Part shown: piece by piece, positions 58,350 through 61,335 of the stretch | Layout: every line of letters begins with the position of its first letter | Position numbering within the stretch: the first letter of the stretch is position 1 | From: Perkinsus olseni | Taxonomy: Eukaryota > Perkinsozoa > Perkinsida | Direction of reading: 5' to 3' | Length of the DNA stretch: 61,335 nucleotides | Assembly: GCA_013115125.1 (NCBI GenBank) | Contig: JABANN010000150.1 | Location: forward strand, 1 to 61,335 | The notes under the pieces: model-generated | Databases searched by the model: none | The model's input: the letters and a program-made list of their open reading frames with translations, nothing else | What the model was told of the DNA's origin: nothing | Position numbers and translations under genes: made by a program

Positions 58350-60822
58350 TCAAACCAGGAGACGTGCGTTTTTCGAAAAAAAAAGTCCATCGAAGTTTTG
58401 GTACGTTAATTGCTCGAATGTGAACAAGACACTGCCTAGATTGGCAAGGAACGTACAGGCCTCCTCGTTAGAGAGCAGGAACTCCAGGCAGATCTCCTTG
58501 AGGCCATCGGCGTTGTGATGATGAGCTGTTATCAATACCTCTACCTGGGGTAACCGACGCGCATTAAAGTAACTTGAGCATCCGGACTCAGCTCGACGGA
58601 CTTACACAATTCTGTATCGTTATGTTGTGGCGCACTATGTCTTCACAAATCGCCTGAATCAATCAAAGTTCAAACGTAGGAGGAAAGTCTGGTCAAGATC
58701 CTTCTTTCCCTCCTTGGCAACTCACCCGTAGTCGATCTATGCAGAACATCCCGGCTGTGATGAGCAAGGACAGGGCCTGCCCCGTGTTGAGGTCTGGGTG
58801 GACCTACACTACGACAGTATCCCTGGCCGTCAGTAGGAGCATCACCTTGTCCGTATAAATGTACTCCAACAGCAAGTTGAACGTGTCATAATCGACATCG
58901 GTGATCGGGACCTAGCGATGCACGACTCTCCAGGGAAGCGGCTGGCAGTACAACACCTCCAGTAGATCAGACTGGCTCGGCGGCTGCACTGCATAGGAGG
59001 TGCTCTCATCACCGCACACTCGACCCTTGCTTTGACATCGTCTGGCAGCTTCTCGCAATCCACAGGAGAAGAACATAGCGCAGAAGTGTTCACTACGCGA
59101 TGCCAACTACGAAGAGAGGACGATTCACGGTGGTCAAAATCTGCACTCTAAGCGCCGCTTACCAATGCCTTGTTGGCCAACAATCTCCGGCCGTCCACGA
59201 GAAACACGACATCAGCAAACTCCGGAGCCGTCATCAACCTGATGTGCAGCAGATGACGAATAGCGCCGGCGCAGGAACGGTGAGCCCACCGGCGCAGATC
59301 ACCCTCCATGGTGCTCGCTGGTACATGAATCGGATCGAACCTGTCGGAGCGTGAACCCGAACCGGGGAGCGGAGGTTTCCTCCTCACCGGAACTCATGGA
59401 AGTCGTTGAGCACTATTGAACCGTTGTAGCCGCCAAATACATACAACGAATTATTGTGCACCTGATGGGAGGGCGTACCGGAAAGAGTAAAGTCGGTGTC
59501 TCAAACGCAAGTCGCAAACGCGTCTGATAGCGGCTGAGCCTTCTTTATGGCTTCTATACAAGAGCCCCACACAGCACACTACTACCTGAGCCACGAGTGA
59601 GCTCCTGCCAGACGGTGGGTCCTCAGTCTGGACTAGGAACCATGTCTGTAGATCAAACCTGATGGAACCTGCCTCCAGCAAGTGAAGGGAGGCCAACCTA
59701 CTACCTGAACTCATGGAGATCGTTCAGCCTCTCCTGACCGCTATAACCCCCGAACAAGTACCTGAAAATACCCATCTCTCGTTTAAGTGTTAGCCTCACT
59801 GCCAACACCCTACAGAGAGTCCCCGTGCACCACACTGGCATGGAAGTATCTCGGCGACGGCGGCTGTCCAGAGGTCCTCGTTGCCACCACTGACCACTTT
59901 CTATCGGACATTTCGAAGCGGTGGAAGTCGTTCATCCGATGTACACCATCATAGCCTCCAAAGAGGTAGACACTCCCTTCATGGTAGGCCCAGCTCGGAC
60001 ACGAGCGTCCGGTGGGGATGTACCCCTGGACGTGGGTTTGCGACCACGTGCCTTCATCCACGTCAAATTCATGCATATCATTCAACCATGTTTGACCATC
60101 ATAACCCCCAAATACAAAAAATACTGACCCATGCACGCTGGAGACATAGCCGAATCTTGTGGACGGTGGACTGCCAGCTTTGACCTCTACCGGCGCCCAG
60201 GTGGACGTGTCGAAGTTGAAGCAGTGGAAATCATTGAGCCAGTTGTATCCTGAGTACCCTCCGAAAAGGTACCTAAAAGGTTAAATGGCTTCACAGAGTA
60301 CCACAACTCCCGTACATATTATTCTTGATAACCACAGCACCATTATTTTCACGCCCTGTTGGCGTCTCTCCCTTAGTGTGGACTTGGGACCTAGGGCGAA
60401 ATCAATATCAACCTTCGCTCCTCTCAACACCCTCACCAAAGTCTGGTATTGAAGTCAAATTTGAAAAGGTCGTCCAATCGTCCACTGCCACCATACCCGC
60501 CTAAGACGTACAGAGCGTCATTGTACACGACACTTGCTGCTCCCGATCGATCTCCAGGCAGCTCCATCGCTTTCTCAGCCGTGCAGCCGTACTGCACCGG
60601 TCGCCACCGTCGAACCACCACACGTGAAGACGGAGCCCCCGCCGACCCATAGTGTGGGTTGGCGGAAGGAGCTGTCTCGCAGCCCCCTGCAGCTGAGGGA
60701 CCGCCTCCTAGATACCGTGGAACCCGACCGTTCGCCACCCCGGAGGCCCGGTCGATGACATCACCAGCAGCCTGAGTTGAGAGTTCGGGTGTCGCTGGAG
60801 GGGCTCCTGCACCGGAGTCCAT
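58350..60822 (-). CDS. Kelch-BTB protein of LZTR1-like architecture
   Basis: Likely substrate adaptor of a cullin-3 ubiquitin ligase. From ATG 60822 a Gly/Ser/Pro-rich N-terminus precedes about five or six Kelch blades: ALYVLGGYGGSGRLDDL (60503-60460), YLFGGYSGYNWLNDFHCF, VFFVFGGYDGQTWLND, VYLFGGYDGVHRMNDFHRF, YLFGGYSGQERLNDLHEF and LYVFGGYNGSIVLNDFHEF. A BTB fold follows (EFADVVFLVDGRRLLANKALVSGA, then SEHFCAMF, and later YDTFNLLLEYIYTDKVMLLL). A BACK-like end follows: AICEDIVRHNITIQN, HNADGLKEICLEFLLSNEEA. This order, Kelch before BTB, is that of LZTR1 rather than KLHL proteins. Introns are GT-AG and short. The stop at 58350 is likely but not certain. Confidence 0.83.
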
Positions 60823-61118
60823 ACCAAAAGGGAGAGGTTGTATTAATGAAGCTGATGGAAAGGCAGAAGTAGAAGGGTCTAAACACAACGAGGTTGCCGG
60901 GTTGACATGCTAAGTAGTGGAAGTTAGTGCAATATTGATGATGGTGATCGCTACGCACCATCCCTAGTTGATAGGCCACTGGGCAGCAGGGACAGTGACA
61001 ACCGCGGATATACAGCAGAATAATGATGGCTACTACTACGAGTACTGCTCTCCTCGTCGTCGCTGTTACGCGTATTACAAAATGAACAACACAGCAGGAC
61101 GATGCTCCCGGATGGAGC
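60823..61118. other. Spacer between the Kelch-BTB gene and the edge gene
   Basis: Roughly 300 bp with 5' signals of the Kelch-BTB gene and the 3' end of the next. Nothing named. Confidence 0.35.
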
Positions 61119-61253
61119 TCATCGCTTCAAGGCATTAAGTCTGCTCTCTAGATCGTTCTCCGGAGGCGGTGGAGGGGAGGGAGGGGATCCTGAGGGTACC
61201 ATGCGAATGACTATACCAGTGAATGGTGATCCTGCCAGAGAGCTGACCGCATC
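61119..61253 (-). CDS. Last exon of a gene cut by the window edge
   Basis: Minus-strand exon of 45 codons ending in TGA at 61119. It starts immediately after an acceptor (GGGGTTGCAG), preceded on the sense strand by a (GTA)n intron tract. The peptide reads DAVSSLAGSPFTGIV with a polyproline run and ends ESRLNALKR, a short charged helix. Phase fits exactly. The protein family cannot be told from this piece; the N-terminal part is off the window. Confidence 0.45.
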   Translation of the reverse strand, partial: DAVSSLAGSPFTGIVIRMVPSGSPPSPPPPPENDLESRLNALKR

Positions 61254-61262
61254 CTGCAACCC

Positions 61263-61263
<1 letters not shown>

Positions 61264-61335
<72 letters not shown>
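61264..61335 (-). repeat. (GTA)n / (TAC)24 microsatellite at the window end
   Basis: 72 uninterrupted bases running to the edge, so the true length is unknown. On the minus strand it reads (GTA)n and lies within an intron of the edge gene. Confidence 0.9.

Noticed and set aside
1-61335. Bacterial-type CRISPR arrays, operons or rRNA
   Set aside because: No regularly spaced repeats, no polycistronic layout and no rRNA-like stretches were seen; the gene structure is eukaryotic.

Overview
The window looks like nuclear DNA of an intron-rich protist. The best guess is an alveolate of the Perkinsus type. This is inferred from the gene set and architecture, not from a marker gene. The standard genetic code fits, genes lie on both strands a few hundred bases apart, and most carry many GT-AG introns of about 35-65 nt. 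I rebuilt several gene models by hand (ROK1/DDX52, TrmO, PDX1, a coiled-coil/PH protein and a 31.3-33.7 kb unknown). In each the exon lengths sum to a multiple of three, so these genes are probably intact even though no single frame is open for long.

Layout. 0-4 kb: a 32-bp inverted repeat brackets a short unknown gene and an N-terminal Pol5/MYBBP1A-like open frame (minus). 4-13 kb: the DEAD-box helicase ROK1/DDX52 (plus), the tRNA methyltransferase TrmO (plus), a coiled-coil/PH-domain protein (minus) and the vitamin B6 enzyme PDX1 (plus). 14.6-24.8 kb: five intronless equilibrative nucleoside transporter (ENT) paralogues, two minus then three plus. 25.9-31.3 kb: two minus-strand genes, an NSF-like AAA ATPase with an N-terminal membrane anchor and SAP motif, and an unknown protein. 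31.3-43.2 kb: plus-strand genes for a mitochondrial-type unknown, a small membrane protein, an ROK-like sugar kinase, cyclase-associated protein (CAP) and the pseudouridine synthase PUS1. 43.4-53.7 kb: plus-strand genes for a DUF4470/MYND protein, an AAK1/GAK-type kinase, a small N-myristoylation candidate and a mucolipin (TRPML) channel. 53.9-61.3 kb: minus-strand genes for a DUF229 sulfatase-like protein, a basic unknown, an LZTR1-like Kelch-BTB protein and a gene cut by the window edge.

Shared themes. RNA and ribosome biogenesis genes recur (Pol5, ROK1, TrmO, PUS1), as do endomembrane and actin functions (NSF-like ATPase, AAK1-like kinase, mucolipin, CAP). There is no operon logic. The ENT block is the only clear local family expansion and points to purine and nucleoside salvage from a host or prey. 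The split between intron-dense genes and fully intronless ones (the ENTs, one MYND exon of about 2.8 kb, the Pol5-like frame and the 56.9 kb gene) is a strong structural feature. Several junctions fit best with introns of only 24-29 nt.
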